A stretch of DNA of 64,000 nt. Origin: Arthrobacter citreus (lineage in GTDB: Bacteria; Actinomycetota; Actinomycetes; Actinomycetales; Micrococcaceae). Position numbers and translations under genes: made by a program. The stretch is taken from the NCBI RefSeq assembly GCF_009192745.1, contig NZ_VTFV01000002.1, positions 186,001 to 250,000 of the forward strand. The letters run 5' to 3'. This document shows positions 17,480-25,075 of the stretch, in pieces. Below the pieces are notes generated by a model. That model was given only the letters and a program-made list of their open reading frames with translations, was not told where the DNA came from and made no database searches. Every line of letters begins with the position of its first letter. Position 1 is the stretch's first letter.

Positions 17480-18754
17480 ATGTCTGACGCACTGGCTCAC
17501 GTAAACGACCTCGGCGAATACGTCGCCGCCTCGCCCTCCAGCTTCCACGCCGCCCGCGCTGCCGCGGACCGTCTCGCGGCGGCCGGATTCACTGAAGTTG
17601 CTGAGGACCAGGACTGGCCCGCAGCGCCCGGCCGGTATGTGGTGGTGCGCGACGGCGCCTTCATCGCCTGGATCGTCCCTGAGGGCGCAGAACCGGGGAC
17701 CGGATTCAATATCTTCGGGACCCACACCGACTCACCGACCTTCAAGCTCAAGCCTTCGCCGACTACCGGGAAGTTCGGCTGGCTGCAGGCCGGCGTGGAG
17801 GTCTACGGCGGGCCGCTGCTGAACTCCTGGCTGGACCGTGAACTGGAGCTCGCCGGACGGCTGGTGACCCTCGACGGCGTCGAGCACCTGGTTGCCACGG
17901 GTCCGCTGCTGCGTTTCCCGCAGCTGGCCATCCACCTGGACCGCGCCGTGAACGAAGGCCTGAAGCTGGACAAGCAGCAGCACATGAACCCGGTGTGGGG
18001 GCTCGGTGATCCGTCAACCGCCGATCTCCTGGGGCTTCTGGCAGCCAAAGCGGGCGTGGACCGCGAAGAGATCGGCGGGTACGACGTCGTCGCCGCCGAC
18101 ACCCAGCCGGCCCGCGTCTTTGGTGCCGACGGGGAATTCTTCGCCTCAGGCAGGCTGGACAACCTTTCTTCGGTGCACGCCGGCCTGCGTGCCCTGGAAG
18201 CTGCCGCCGAATCCAAGACCGGCGGAGCAATTGCTGTCCTGGCGGCGTTCGACCATGAAGAAGTTGGCAGCGGATCGCGCTCCGGCGCGGCCGGCCCGTT
18301 CCTCGAGGACGTGCTTGCCCGGATCAGTGCAGGACTCGGAGCCGATGCCATGCAGGCGCAGCGTGCATTTGCTGCGTCGTTCTGCATCTCTGCCGACGCG
18401 GGCCACGCAGTGCATCCCAACTATGCCGAACGGCACGACCCGGCCAACCGGCCGGTCCTCAACGGCGGTCCGCTGCTGAAGATCAACGCCAACCAGCGCT
18501 ACACCACCGACGCACCCGGTGCGGCGTACTGGGCGGGACTGTGCCGCAGGGCCGGTGTGCCCTACCAGGAGTTCGTGTCCAACAACTCCATTCCGTGCGG
18601 CTCCACCATTGGCCCGCTGACCGCGACCCGCCTGGGAATCCGCACCATCGACGTCGGCATTCCGCTCCTGTCCATGCACTCGGCCCGGGAGATGGCCGGA
18701 GTCAACGACCCGTTCCAGCTTTCCCGCGCAGCAGAGGCCTTCTTTGCCCGGTAA
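17480..18754 (+). CDS. M18-family zinc aminopeptidase
   Basis: 424 residues. M18 enzymes remove N-terminal, often acidic, residues from peptides in the cytoplasm using two zinc ions. Metal-site motifs are visible: HTDSP (His82, Asp84), the FDHEEVGSGS block near residue 255 with the catalytic and metal acidic residues, and MHSAREM near the C-terminus with the last histidine. Length fits the bacterial M18 family. ATG 17480 is used; the frame is open further upstream, through the terminator, which is not plausible coding. Convincing housekeeping gene. Confidence 0.92.
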   Translation: MSDALAHVNDLGEYVAASPSSFHAARAAADRLAAAGFTEVAEDQDWPAAPGRYVVVRDGAFIAWIVPEGAEPGTGFNIFGTHTDSPTFKLKPSPTTGKFGWLQAGVEVYGGPLLNSWLDRELELAGRLVTLDGVEHLVATGPLLRFPQLAIHLDRAVNEGLKLDKQQHMNPVWGLGDPSTADLLGLLAAKAGVDREEIGGYDVVAADTQPARVFGADGEFFASGRLDNLSSVHAGLRALEAAAESKTGGAIAVLAAFDHEEVGSGSRSGAAGPFLEDVLARISAGLGADAMQAQRAFAASFCISADAGHAVHPNYAERHDPANRPVLNGGPLLKINANQRYTTDAPGAAYWAGLCRRAGVPYQEFVSNNSIPCGSTIGPLTATRLGIRTIDVGIPLLSMHSAREMAGVNDPFQLSRAAEAFFAR

Positions 18755-18791
18755 CCGGCGCGGCGGGGGACGGAGCGCTGTCCACAGGTGA

Positions 18792-18820
18792 ACTTTGGAG
18801 TCGGGAAAATCCGATAGGAT
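18792..18820 (+). promoter_or_regulatory. Possible promoter of rpsF operon
   Basis: ACTTTG at 18792 and TAGGAT at 18815 are spaced by 17 bp and lie about 145 bp upstream of rpsF. The -10 fits the TANNNT pattern; the -35 is weak. Prediction only. Confidence 0.35.
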
Positions 18821-18910
18821 AGGGAAGTCTGTGCTGTCGGCTTCGGCTGGCAGGCTTCCGGGCATAACGCGGGTTCACCGCCGGCCCGGACGCAAAGACA
18901 ACGCTAAAGA

Positions 18911-18955
18911 ACCTCCTGTTACGGAAAGACCGTGACCGTATAGCCCAAAGGAGGT
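18911..18955 (+). promoter_or_regulatory. rpsF leader able to sequester the Shine-Dalgarno sequence
   Basis: ACCTCC at 18911-18916 is exactly complementary to GGAGGT at 18950-18955, which is the rpsF ribosome site. Between them TACGG (18920-18924) can pair with CCGTA (18936-18940), leaving an AAAGACCGTGA loop region with a CCG. Known S6:S18 autoregulatory leaders also expose a conserved CCG in a structured element before rpsF, so this hairpin is a likely feedback site for S6:S18. The exact match to the published consensus was not computed. Confidence 0.6.
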
Positions 18956-18965
18956 GGGTTCACAA

Positions 18966-19271
18966 ATGCGTGCTTATGAACTGATGGTAATCATCGACCC
19001 CGAGGTCGAAGAGCGTACCGTGGAGCCTTCGCTCGACAAGTTCCTCAACGTTGTCCGCAACGAGGGTGGAACCGTCGACAAGGTGGACATCTGGGGTCGA
19101 CGCCGCCTGGCCTACGACATCAAGAAGAAGTCCGAAGGCATCTACGCGGTGGTTAACTTCACCGCCAGCCCTGCAGCTGCTGCTGAGCTTGACCGCCAGC
19201 TTGGCCTCAACGAGACCATCCTGCGTACCAAGATCATCCGCCCCGAAGACCAGAAGGTTGTTGCCGAGTAA
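18966..19271 (+). CDS. rpsF: 30S ribosomal protein S6
   Basis: 101 residues; the opening [16 protein letters not shown], the [18 protein letters not shown] block and the short acidic tail are diagnostic. S6 binds S18 on the small-subunit platform. ATG 18966 is preceded by AAAGGAGG, eleven bases away. First gene of rpsF-ssb-rpsR-rplI, the usual actinobacterial order. Confidence 0.98.
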   Translation: MRAYELMVIIDPEVEERTVEPSLDKFLNVVRNEGGTVDKVDIWGRRRLAYDIKKKSEGIYAVVNFTASPAAAAELDRQLGLNETILRTKIIRPEDQKVVAE

Positions 19272-19339
19272 TTTCGGTCCAACCTTTATTCGTCAACGAA
19301 AGGCCCGGGTACTCCGGGCCGAGACACCAGGAGGCATAA

Positions 19340-19891
19340 ATGGCAGGCGAGACAACGATCACCGTGGTCGGCAACCTGACGAACGATCCGGAACTCCGGT
19401 TCACCCCGTCCGGTTCAGCAGTGGCGAACTTCACCATTGCCTCGACGCCGCGCACCTTCGACCGGCAGTCCAACGAATGGAAGGACGGCGAAACGCTGTT
19501 CCTCCGTGCGTCGGTCTGGCGTGAAGCTGCGGAAAACGTCGCCGAGTCCCTGACCAAGGGAACCCGCGTCGTCTGCCAGGGCCGCCTGAAGTCACGTTCG
19601 TACGAGACCAAAGAGGGCGAAAAGCGTACCGTCATGGAACTTGAGGTCGACGAAATCGGCCCCTCGCTTCGTTACGCGTCCGCGAAGGTCACCCGCACCC
19701 AGCGCTCCGGCGGTGGCGGCGGTGGCTTCGGCGGTAACGCCGGCGGCGGCTTCGGCGGCAACTCCAACTCCGGTTGGGGCGGCCAGCAGCAGCAGCAGTC
19801 CGCACCTGCGGACGATCCCTGGGGTGCCCCTGCAGGCGGCAACTCAGGCGGCTGGGGAGCCGGCCCGGATTCCAACGATCCGCCCTTCTAA
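19340..19891 (+). CDS. ssb: Single-stranded DNA-binding protein
   Basis: 183 residues. The OB-fold occupies 1-115 ([38 protein letters not shown]). A Gly/Asn/Gln-rich linker with GGFGGN repeats and a QQQQQ run follows. The acidic tip DSNDPPF matches the conserved partner-binding end of SSB, which recruits repair and replication proteins. CACCAGGAGG precedes ATG 19340. It coats single-stranded DNA during replication and repair; dnaB lies just downstream of the operon. Confidence 0.98.
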   Translation: MAGETTITVVGNLTNDPELRFTPSGSAVANFTIASTPRTFDRQSNEWKDGETLFLRASVWREAAENVAESLTKGTRVVCQGRLKSRSYETKEGEKRTVMELEVDEIGPSLRYASAKVTRTQRSGGGGGGFGGNAGGGFGGNSNSGWGGQQQQQSAPADDPWGAPAGGNSGGWGAGPDSNDPPF

Positions 19892-19923
19892 GCAATACCT
19901 CTGTGCCGCAAGGCACAACCTCT

Positions 19924-19968
19924 GACGGCAACCGCCGTCGAGCCCATCCCGTGGAATTGATCCACGGG
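19924..19968 (+). other. Two hairpins in the ssb-rpsR spacer
   Basis: GACGGC/GCCGTC around AACC at 19924-19939, and CCCGTGGA/TCCACGGG around ATTGA at 19948-19968. They may slow RNase decay or attenuate transcription between ssb and rpsR; neither has a T-tract. Confidence 0.5.
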
Positions 19969-19994
19969 CTCCACCAGACATAAGGAGCTCCACG

Positions 19995-20234
19995 ATGGCT
20001 AAGGCTGAACTTCGCAAGCCCAAACCAAAGTCCAATCCCTTGAAGGCCGCTGACATCACTGTCATCGACTACAAGGACGTAGCATTGCTGCGCAAGTTCA
20101 TTTCCGACCGCGGAAAGATCCGCGCTCGTCGCGTAACTGGCGTAACCGTGCAGGAACAGCGCAAGATCGCACAGGCAATCAAGAATGCCCGTGAAGTTGC
20201 ACTCCTGCCTTACTCCGGCGCTGGCCGCGGCTAA
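19995..20234 (+). CDS. rpsR: 30S ribosomal protein S18 (zinc-free form)
   Basis: 79 residues. [19 protein letters not shown] and [22 protein letters not shown] are diagnostic. The N-terminus, [14 protein letters not shown], has no cysteine, so this is the C-minus form that does not bind zinc, in contrast to Cys-containing S18. GGAG precedes the ATG. Forms the S6:S18 dimer that may control the operon through the leader. Confidence 0.97.
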   Translation: MAKAELRKPKPKSNPLKAADITVIDYKDVALLRKFISDRGKIRARRVTGVTVQEQRKIAQAIKNAREVALLPYSGAGRG

Positions 20235-20252
20235 AGGAAAGGAACCTAACTC

Positions 20253-20702
20253 ATGGCAAAGCTCATTCTGACCCACGAAGTCACCGGTCTCGGTGCTGCA
20301 GGCGATGTTGTTGAGGTGAAGGACGGTTACGCACGTAACTACCTGGTGCCCCGCGGCTTCGCTCTCACCTGGACCAAGGGTGGCGAGAAGCAGGTTGAGT
20401 CCATCAAGGCTGCCCGCGCTGCGCGCGAGCACGCTTCGCTGGAAGATGCCCAGAAGCAGGCTGCTGCACTCTCCGCCAAGCCGGTCAAGCTGACCGTCAA
20501 GGCCGGCGAGTCCGGACGCCTCTTCGGCACGGTCAAGCCTGCTGACGTTGCTGCTGCCGTTGAAGCTGCCGGCCTCGGCAGCATCGACAAGCGCAAGGTT
20601 GAACTGCCGACTCACATCAAGTCGGTTGGTTCCTTCCAGGCCAACGTCCGCCTGCACGACGACGTTGCTGCTGTCATCGACCTCGAGGTCGTTGCCAGCT
20701 AG
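20253..20702 (+). CDS. rplI: 50S ribosomal protein L9
   Basis: 149 residues. N-terminal [29 protein letters not shown]-type domain (first 18 residues as listed), the long connecting helix rich in Ala/Lys/Glu and the C-terminal rRNA-binding domain ([15 protein letters not shown]) are all present. AAAGGAACC precedes the ATG, which is 18 bp after rpsR. Last gene of the operon, ended by a strong terminator. Confidence 0.98.
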   Translation: MAKLILTHEVTGLGAAGDVVEVKDGYARNYLVPRGFALTWTKGGEKQVESIKAARAAREHASLEDAQKQAAALSAKPVKLTVKAGESGRLFGTVKPADVAAAVEAAGLGSIDKRKVELPTHIKSVGSFQANVRLHDDVAAVIDLEVVAS

Positions 20703-20730
20703 CACCGCTTCAACGCACACTGCGTGATGT

Positions 20731-20772
20731 GCAGCGCCCCCGCCTCCTGTGAGGCGGGGGCGCTGCTGTGTT
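20731..20772 (+). terminator. Terminator of the ribosomal/SSB operon
   Basis: Sixteen-base perfect arms starting GCAGCGCCCCCGCCTC around a CTGT loop, followed by TGTGTTGT. It lies 29 bp after rplI. Confidence 0.9.
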
Positions 20773-20833
20773 GTCCGTGCCCCGGCATAGCAAGCAGGCT
20801 TAGCGGCACGAGTAATTCCAAGTAGCGCACAGG

Positions 20834-21071
20834 TATGTGGATATCTGCTGTGGATAACGCCCGCCGTATGCCCCATCCGGGAATCTGTCAACCTGAAGGT
20901 TGAGCCTGAATGTTGACCAAAATTGATGGCTTTGCACAGGTGTGGAGAAGTGTTTTGCCTAGTCAGAGCCATATTTGGCCTGAAACTAATTTCTTATCCA
21001 CAGCCTTATGCCCAACCTGTGCACAAGACACGCCCAGTTATGAACAGGCTATCCACAACTCCTGTGGATAA
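20834..21071. promoter_or_regulatory. Cluster of DnaA boxes upstream of dnaB
   Basis: Three exact TTATCCACA boxes (minus strand at 20849-20857, plus at 20994-21002, minus at 21063-21071) are accompanied by one-mismatch copies: TGTGGAGAA at 20941-20949 and CTATCCACA at 21049-21057, and a weaker ATGTGGATA near 20835. The region around 20925-21000 is AT-richer than its surroundings. It is the 500-bp gene-free stretch between rplI and dnaB. This density is far above chance and points to DnaA binding, for dnaB regulation, DnaA titration or an accessory initiation site. Confidence 0.85.
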
Positions 21072-21270
21072 CTCGTTTGTTGAGGGGGCCTTACGGGGCT
21101 ACGGTTGCGGTGGACTCCCTCATCGGCGCACCCGGAAGTATCGGCGAGGGCACGGCGGGCCGCTCGGCCCAATGTCAGTGCCGTCGGCTAGAAATACAGC
21201 CAGCCTTACACATCTTTTGGGTCTGCCTGACGGGACCCTTGGATAGAACATTCTTGGAAAGGGTGGCCTC
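21072..21270. other. Remainder of the rplI-dnaB intergenic region
   Basis: About 200 bp with no gene. It should hold the dnaB promoter; TTGGATAGAACATTC near 21239 is AT-rich and close to the start, but I cannot assign -35 and -10 with confidence. GAAAGGGTGG at 21257 is the likely ribosome site for the GTG start. Confidence 0.4.
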
Positions 21271-22650
21271 GTGTCGCTTGCACATGCGGATTCCGCTGAA
21301 TCAACCCGTACTCCCGATTTCGGCCGGACTCCGCCCCAGGACCTGGTAGCGGAGCAGTCGGTGCTTGGCGGCATGATGCTCTCCAAGGACGCGATCGCCG
21401 ACTGCGTTGAGGTGCTTCGGGGCGTGGACTTCTACCGCCCCGCGCACGAGGCCATTTACGAGGCCATCATCGACCTGTACGGACGCGGCGAGCCCGCGGA
21501 TGCCGTCACCGTTTCCGATGAGCTGACCAAGCGGGGGGAAATCACCCGCATTGGCGGACCTGCCTACCTGCACACGCTCATCCAGTCCGTCCCCACCGCG
21601 GCCAACGCCGGCTTCTACGCCGAGATTGTCCGTGAGCGCGCGGTCCTGCGCCGTCTGGTGGATGCCGGTACCAAGATTGTCCAGCTGGGCTACTCCAATG
21701 ACGGGGAAGTCGACGACCTGGTCAATGCTGCGCAGGCCGAGGTCTACGCCGTCGCGGAACGCCGCACCGCGGAAGACTATGTCCCGCTGAAAGACATCAT
21801 TGAAGGCACGGTGGATGAAATCGAGTCCGCCGGCCACCGCGGCGAGGGAATGACCGGTGTTCCCACCGGTTTCTACGAACTCGACGAACTGACCCAGGGC
21901 CTGCACGGCGGCCAGATGATCGTCATTGCCGCCCGTCCCGCCGTCGGCAAGTCAACTTTCGCGCTGGACTTCGCCCGCTCGGCGGCCATCAAGCACAACA
22001 TGACCACCGTGTTCTTCTCCCTGGAAATGGGCCGGAACGAGATAGCCATGCGCCTGCTCTCTGCCGAGGCCACCATCGGGCTGCAGGACCTGCGCAAGGG
22101 CACCATCAAGGACGAGCAGTGGGGCAAGATCGCCACCACCATGGGCAGGATGAATGACGCACCGCTGTTCATCGATGACAGCCCCAACATGTCCCTGATG
22201 GAAATCAGGGCCAAGTGCCGCCGCCTGAAGCAGCGGCACGACCTGAAGCTCGTGGTGCTGGACTACCTGCAGCTGATGTCCTCCGGCAAGCGCGTTGAAT
22301 CCCGCCAGCAGGAAGTTTCGGAGTTCTCCCGTGCGCTGAAACTGCTGGCCAAGGAACTTGAAGTGCCGGTGATCGCCCTCTCGCAGCTGAACCGTGGTTC
22401 CGAGCAGCGCACCGACAAGAAGCCGATGGTCTCCGACCTGCGTGAATCCGGCTCGATCGAGCAGGACGCGGACATGGTGATCCTGCTTCACCGCGAGGAC
22501 ATCTATGACAAGGAGTCTCCGCGCGCCGGTGAGGCCGACGTGATTGTGGCCAAGCACCGCAACGGTCCCACAAAAACCATCGTGGTTGGATTCCAGGGCC
22601 ACTACTCGCGCTTCTCCAACATGGCCGTAGAAGGCGGCTCCGGCTTCTAG
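21271..22650 (+). CDS. dnaB: Replicative DNA helicase DnaB
   Basis: 459 residues, GTG start. N-terminal domain PQDLVAEQSVLGGMMLS and the RecA-like core with ARPAVGKST (about 218-226), VFFSLEMGRNEIAMRLLS, LVVLDYLQLMSSG and the DLRESGSIEQDADMVILLHR block are all diagnostic. It unwinds the fork as a hexamer. No intein interrupts it, unlike mycobacterial dnaB. It is preceded by the DnaA-box cluster and followed after 45 bp by a hypothetical gene on the same strand. Confidence 0.98.
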   Translation: MSLAHADSAESTRTPDFGRTPPQDLVAEQSVLGGMMLSKDAIADCVEVLRGVDFYRPAHEAIYEAIIDLYGRGEPADAVTVSDELTKRGEITRIGGPAYLHTLIQSVPTAANAGFYAEIVRERAVLRRLVDAGTKIVQLGYSNDGEVDDLVNAAQAEVYAVAERRTAEDYVPLKDIIEGTVDEIESAGHRGEGMTGVPTGFYELDELTQGLHGGQMIVIAARPAVGKSTFALDFARSAAIKHNMTTVFFSLEMGRNEIAMRLLSAEATIGLQDLRKGTIKDEQWGKIATTMGRMNDAPLFIDDSPNMSLMEIRAKCRRLKQRHDLKLVVLDYLQLMSSGKRVESRQQEVSEFSRALKLLAKELEVPVIALSQLNRGSEQRTDKKPMVSDLRESGSIEQDADMVILLHREDIYDKESPRAGEADVIVAKHRNGPTKTIVVGFQGHYSRFSNMAVEGGSGF

Positions 22651-22695
22651 CCGCAGCCAACAGCAGTTTCCACCCCCACCCCAAGGAGATCCGCC

Positions 22696-23319
22696 GTGCC
22701 CAAATCCAAGCCACGCAAGAAGGCCGTCCATAAGAAGAAGCAGGCCCGCCGTGCAGAGCACGAAGTCAACGCGATGCTGCGCGGGGAAACTGCCTACTTC
22801 AGCGACGACGCCGAGGCGCTGCTGACAGCCCGGGGCTGGATCAGCGAGCGGGACCAGCCGGGCGGCGCCGACCAAGGGGATGCCTGGTACTGGATGCCCT
22901 CGCAGCTGCCTGCATACCTGGAGGAGGGTGAACCGGTACCGACCTCGATCTACCCGTCATCGGAGACCACCTTCGTTGCCCAGCTGGCGACGCCGGACGG
23001 TTCCGTGCCGTCCGAGGCGCAGACCGAATATGATTCCCTGGCCGGTCTGGAGGCAGACCTGGAGCGCCTGGAGGCCTACCGCGTCCCCGCCGGCCGCTGG
23101 ACCGTCCTGCCCGGCGTGCAAGAGGAGACTCCGGCGACTCTCATCGACTCGATCTCCGAGGAATGGGAGCTGATCGCCGAACTGATCCACTACCCCTACA
23201 GGGACGGCGATGAGTCCCGTTCCTTCGCCGTCGTCGAGCAGGCCGTGCAGGACGGACGGCTCACCGGCTATGCGTACCGGTCAATTCTTGCCGGACGCGG
23301 AACAGCCTCCCGGGACTAG
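22696..23319 (+). CDS. Conserved-looking hypothetical protein
   Basis: 207 residues, GTG start after AAGGAGATCC. The first 20 residues are extremely basic (KSKPRKKAVHKKKQARRAEH), suggesting nucleic-acid contact, and the rest is acidic with several aromatic residues (YYMPSQLP-like DAWYWMPSQLP, IYPSSETTFVAQL). No signal peptide or membrane segment. I do not recognise a family. It follows dnaB closely and converges on the cupin regulator gene, 15 bp apart. Confidence 0.75.
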   Translation: MPKSKPRKKAVHKKKQARRAEHEVNAMLRGETAYFSDDAEALLTARGWISERDQPGGADQGDAWYWMPSQLPAYLEEGEPVPTSIYPSSETTFVAQLATPDGSVPSEAQTEYDSLAGLEADLERLEAYRVPAGRWTVLPGVQEETPATLIDSISEEWELIAELIHYPYRDGDESRSFAVVEQAVQDGRLTGYAYRSILAGRGTASRD

Positions 23320-23334
23320 GGTTCCAGGGCGGGG

Positions 23335-23931
23335 TCAGGACCGCTTCCGGGGATCCGCAGGCCTTGCCCGCAGGTGTGCCTTCTCTCCCTGCGGGCCGAA
23401 GAGGGCGAGGAACTCCACTGCCTCCCGGTCGGCGTTCCCCATCCAGTGCGGCACCCGGGTTTCGAACTCGGCAGCCTCTCCGGCACCGAGGATGAGTTCG
23501 GTACTTCCCAGCAGCAGCCGCAGCCGGCCGCTGAGCACGTACAGCCATTCATAGCCGTCGTGGGTCTTGGGGTCCGGGACGGCCGGCTCCTTCGGTGCCG
23601 GAAGAATGTACTTGAAGGCACCGATCCCGCTGGCCTTCTCTGTCAGGGCAATGATGGTTGCCCCCTGGCGCCGGACTGAACGCATGTGTACGCGCGGATC
23701 TCCGGTCCTGGGGCTTCCCGCCAGTTCATCCAGGGTTACGGAGTAGGTCCGGGCCAGGGGCAGCAGCATTTCCAGGGTGGGCCGGCGCAGGCCGCTCTCC
23801 AGCCGGGACAGGGTGCTGAGGGAGATCCCGGTGGCGCCGGCTACTTCCGTGAGGGTTTTTCCACGGGAAATGCGCAGCGAACGCAGCCGGGACCCGATCC
23901 CGGCCACAATGGCTCTGTCCTCTTCGGTCAT
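23335..23931 (-). CDS. XRE-type regulator with cupin domain
   Basis: 198 residues. The N-terminal helix-turn-helix (LRSLRISRGKTLTEVAGATG, ISLSTLSRLESGLRRPTLEML) is followed by a C-terminal cupin (about 105-190; HDGYEWLYVLSGRLRLLLG, the usual effector pocket). Proteins of this build repress or activate neighbouring catabolic genes. It is divergent from the thioredoxin-reductase-like gene; a dyad lies in the 110-bp space between them, the natural place for its operator. ATG at 23931 has no strong ribosome site. Confidence 0.88.
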   Translation of the reverse strand: MTEEDRAIVAGIGSRLRSLRISRGKTLTEVAGATGISLSTLSRLESGLRRPTLEMLLPLARTYSVTLDELAGSPRTGDPRVHMRSVRRQGATIIALTEKASGIGAFKYILPAPKEPAVPDPKTHDGYEWLYVLSGRLRLLLGSTELILGAGEAAEFETRVPHWMGNADREAVEFLALFGPQGEKAHLRARPADPRKRS

Positions 23932-23949
23932 GATGCCGATCTTGCCATA

Positions 23950-23966
23950 ACAGCAAAAGTTGTTGT
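23950..23966. promoter_or_regulatory. Candidate operator between divergent regulator and reductase
   Basis: ACAGCAA-AAG-TTGTTGT: seven-base arms with one mismatch and a three-base centre, 19 bp before the regulator start and 76 bp before the reductase start. Likely binding site of the XRE-cupin protein, by position only. Confidence 0.45.
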
Positions 23967-24041
23967 GCGTCCGTACGGCGCGGGAAAGACTGGCACGCAG
24001 AATGCCGGTACAGATGCCGGACGAACGGCCGAAGGAGTTTC

Positions 24042-25046
24042 ATGACTACGCAGAACTCAGACCAGGAAGCCACAAAAGCCGCGGACTACGACGTCGTCAT
24101 AGTGGGAGGTGCCGCAGCGGGGCTCAGTGCCGGGCTGGCACTTTCCAGGGCGCGGCGGAAGGTGGCAGTGGTTGATTCGGACGAACCGCGCAACGCTGCC
24201 GCCGAACATGTCCACAACTACCTGGGCCGCGAGGGCGCTGCACCCGGCGAGCTCTATGCTACAGGCCGGGAGGAAGTCCGCAGCTACGGCGGAACGATCG
24301 TATCTGGGCGGGTGGAGAACGTGGAGCGTGCCGGTGACGGCAGATTTCGGGTCTTCCTGCAGGACGGGAGGGCGCTGGCCTGCCGCAGGGTTCTTGCCGC
24401 CAGTGGAGCCCTGGATGAACTCCCGGCGATTCCGGGGCTGTCGGCGTACTGGGGCACGGATGTGCTGCATTGCCCGTACTGCCACGGCTGGGAGGCAGGA
24501 GGGAAGGCCCTTGGCGTGCTGGCCTCGGATCTGGACACCGCCGTGCACCAGGCCCTGATGTGGCGGCAGTGGTGTGATGACATCGTGCTTTTCCTGAACG
24601 GTACGGGGGAGCCCGGCGAAGAGCAGGGCCGGGACCTGGCTGCCCGCCGAATTCGGGTAGTGCCGGGGCAGGTGTCCGCGGTGGAGGGCGACGACGCCGG
24701 CCTGGCCGGGGTACGCCTGGCCTCCGGGGAGTTTGTGCCCCGTCAGGCACTGGTGGTGTTGACGCGGCTGCGTGCCCGGGCCGGCTACCTTGCGGGCGTG
24801 GGACTGGCAGCTGAGGAACAGCACTTTGGCGACTTGGCCGTTGGCACTGCCGTGCCCGTGGACTCCAGCGGTGCGACGTCCGTCGCAGGGGTGTTTGCCG
24901 CAGGTAACCTGACATCCCCTATGACGCAGGTCATCGGGTCGGCCTCCGCGGGACTCGCAGCGGCGACCGCGATCAACGCCGAACTGATCGCGGAAGACAC
25001 CGCTGCCGCCGTGGCTGCCGCCCGCGGGGGAGTGCTGCAGGGGTAA
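24042..25046 (+). CDS. FAD-dependent thioredoxin-reductase-like oxidoreductase
   Basis: 334 residues. FAD motif VVIVGGAAAGLSAG (18-31), the redox pair Cys144-Pro-Tyr-Cys147 in LHCPYCHGWE, and the closing FAD block GVFAAGNLTSPMTQVIGSA are present. The NADPH domain lacks a clear GxGxxA/G motif (LGVLASDLDTAV), so it may not be a true thioredoxin reductase; relatives with this pattern are found with natural-product disulfide formation or as ferredoxin-dependent enzymes. Divergent from the XRE-cupin regulator. ATG after GAAGGAGTTTC. Confidence 0.8.
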   Translation: MTTQNSDQEATKAADYDVVIVGGAAAGLSAGLALSRARRKVAVVDSDEPRNAAAEHVHNYLGREGAAPGELYATGREEVRSYGGTIVSGRVENVERAGDGRFRVFLQDGRALACRRVLAASGALDELPAIPGLSAYWGTDVLHCPYCHGWEAGGKALGVLASDLDTAVHQALMWRQWCDDIVLFLNGTGEPGEEQGRDLAARRIRVVPGQVSAVEGDDAGLAGVRLASGEFVPRQALVVLTRLRARAGYLAGVGLAAEEQHFGDLAVGTAVPVDSSGATSVAGVFAAGNLTSPMTQVIGSASAGLAAATAINAELIAEDTAAAVAAARGGVLQG

Positions 25047-25075
25047 TGCCTGGCACGGGCGCCGCCCGGTTGCTG

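Noticed and set aside
20834-21071. Chromosomal origin oriC
   Set aside because: DnaA boxes are clear, but dnaA and dnaN are not adjacent, and oriC is expected there. A regulatory or accessory site is the safer reading.
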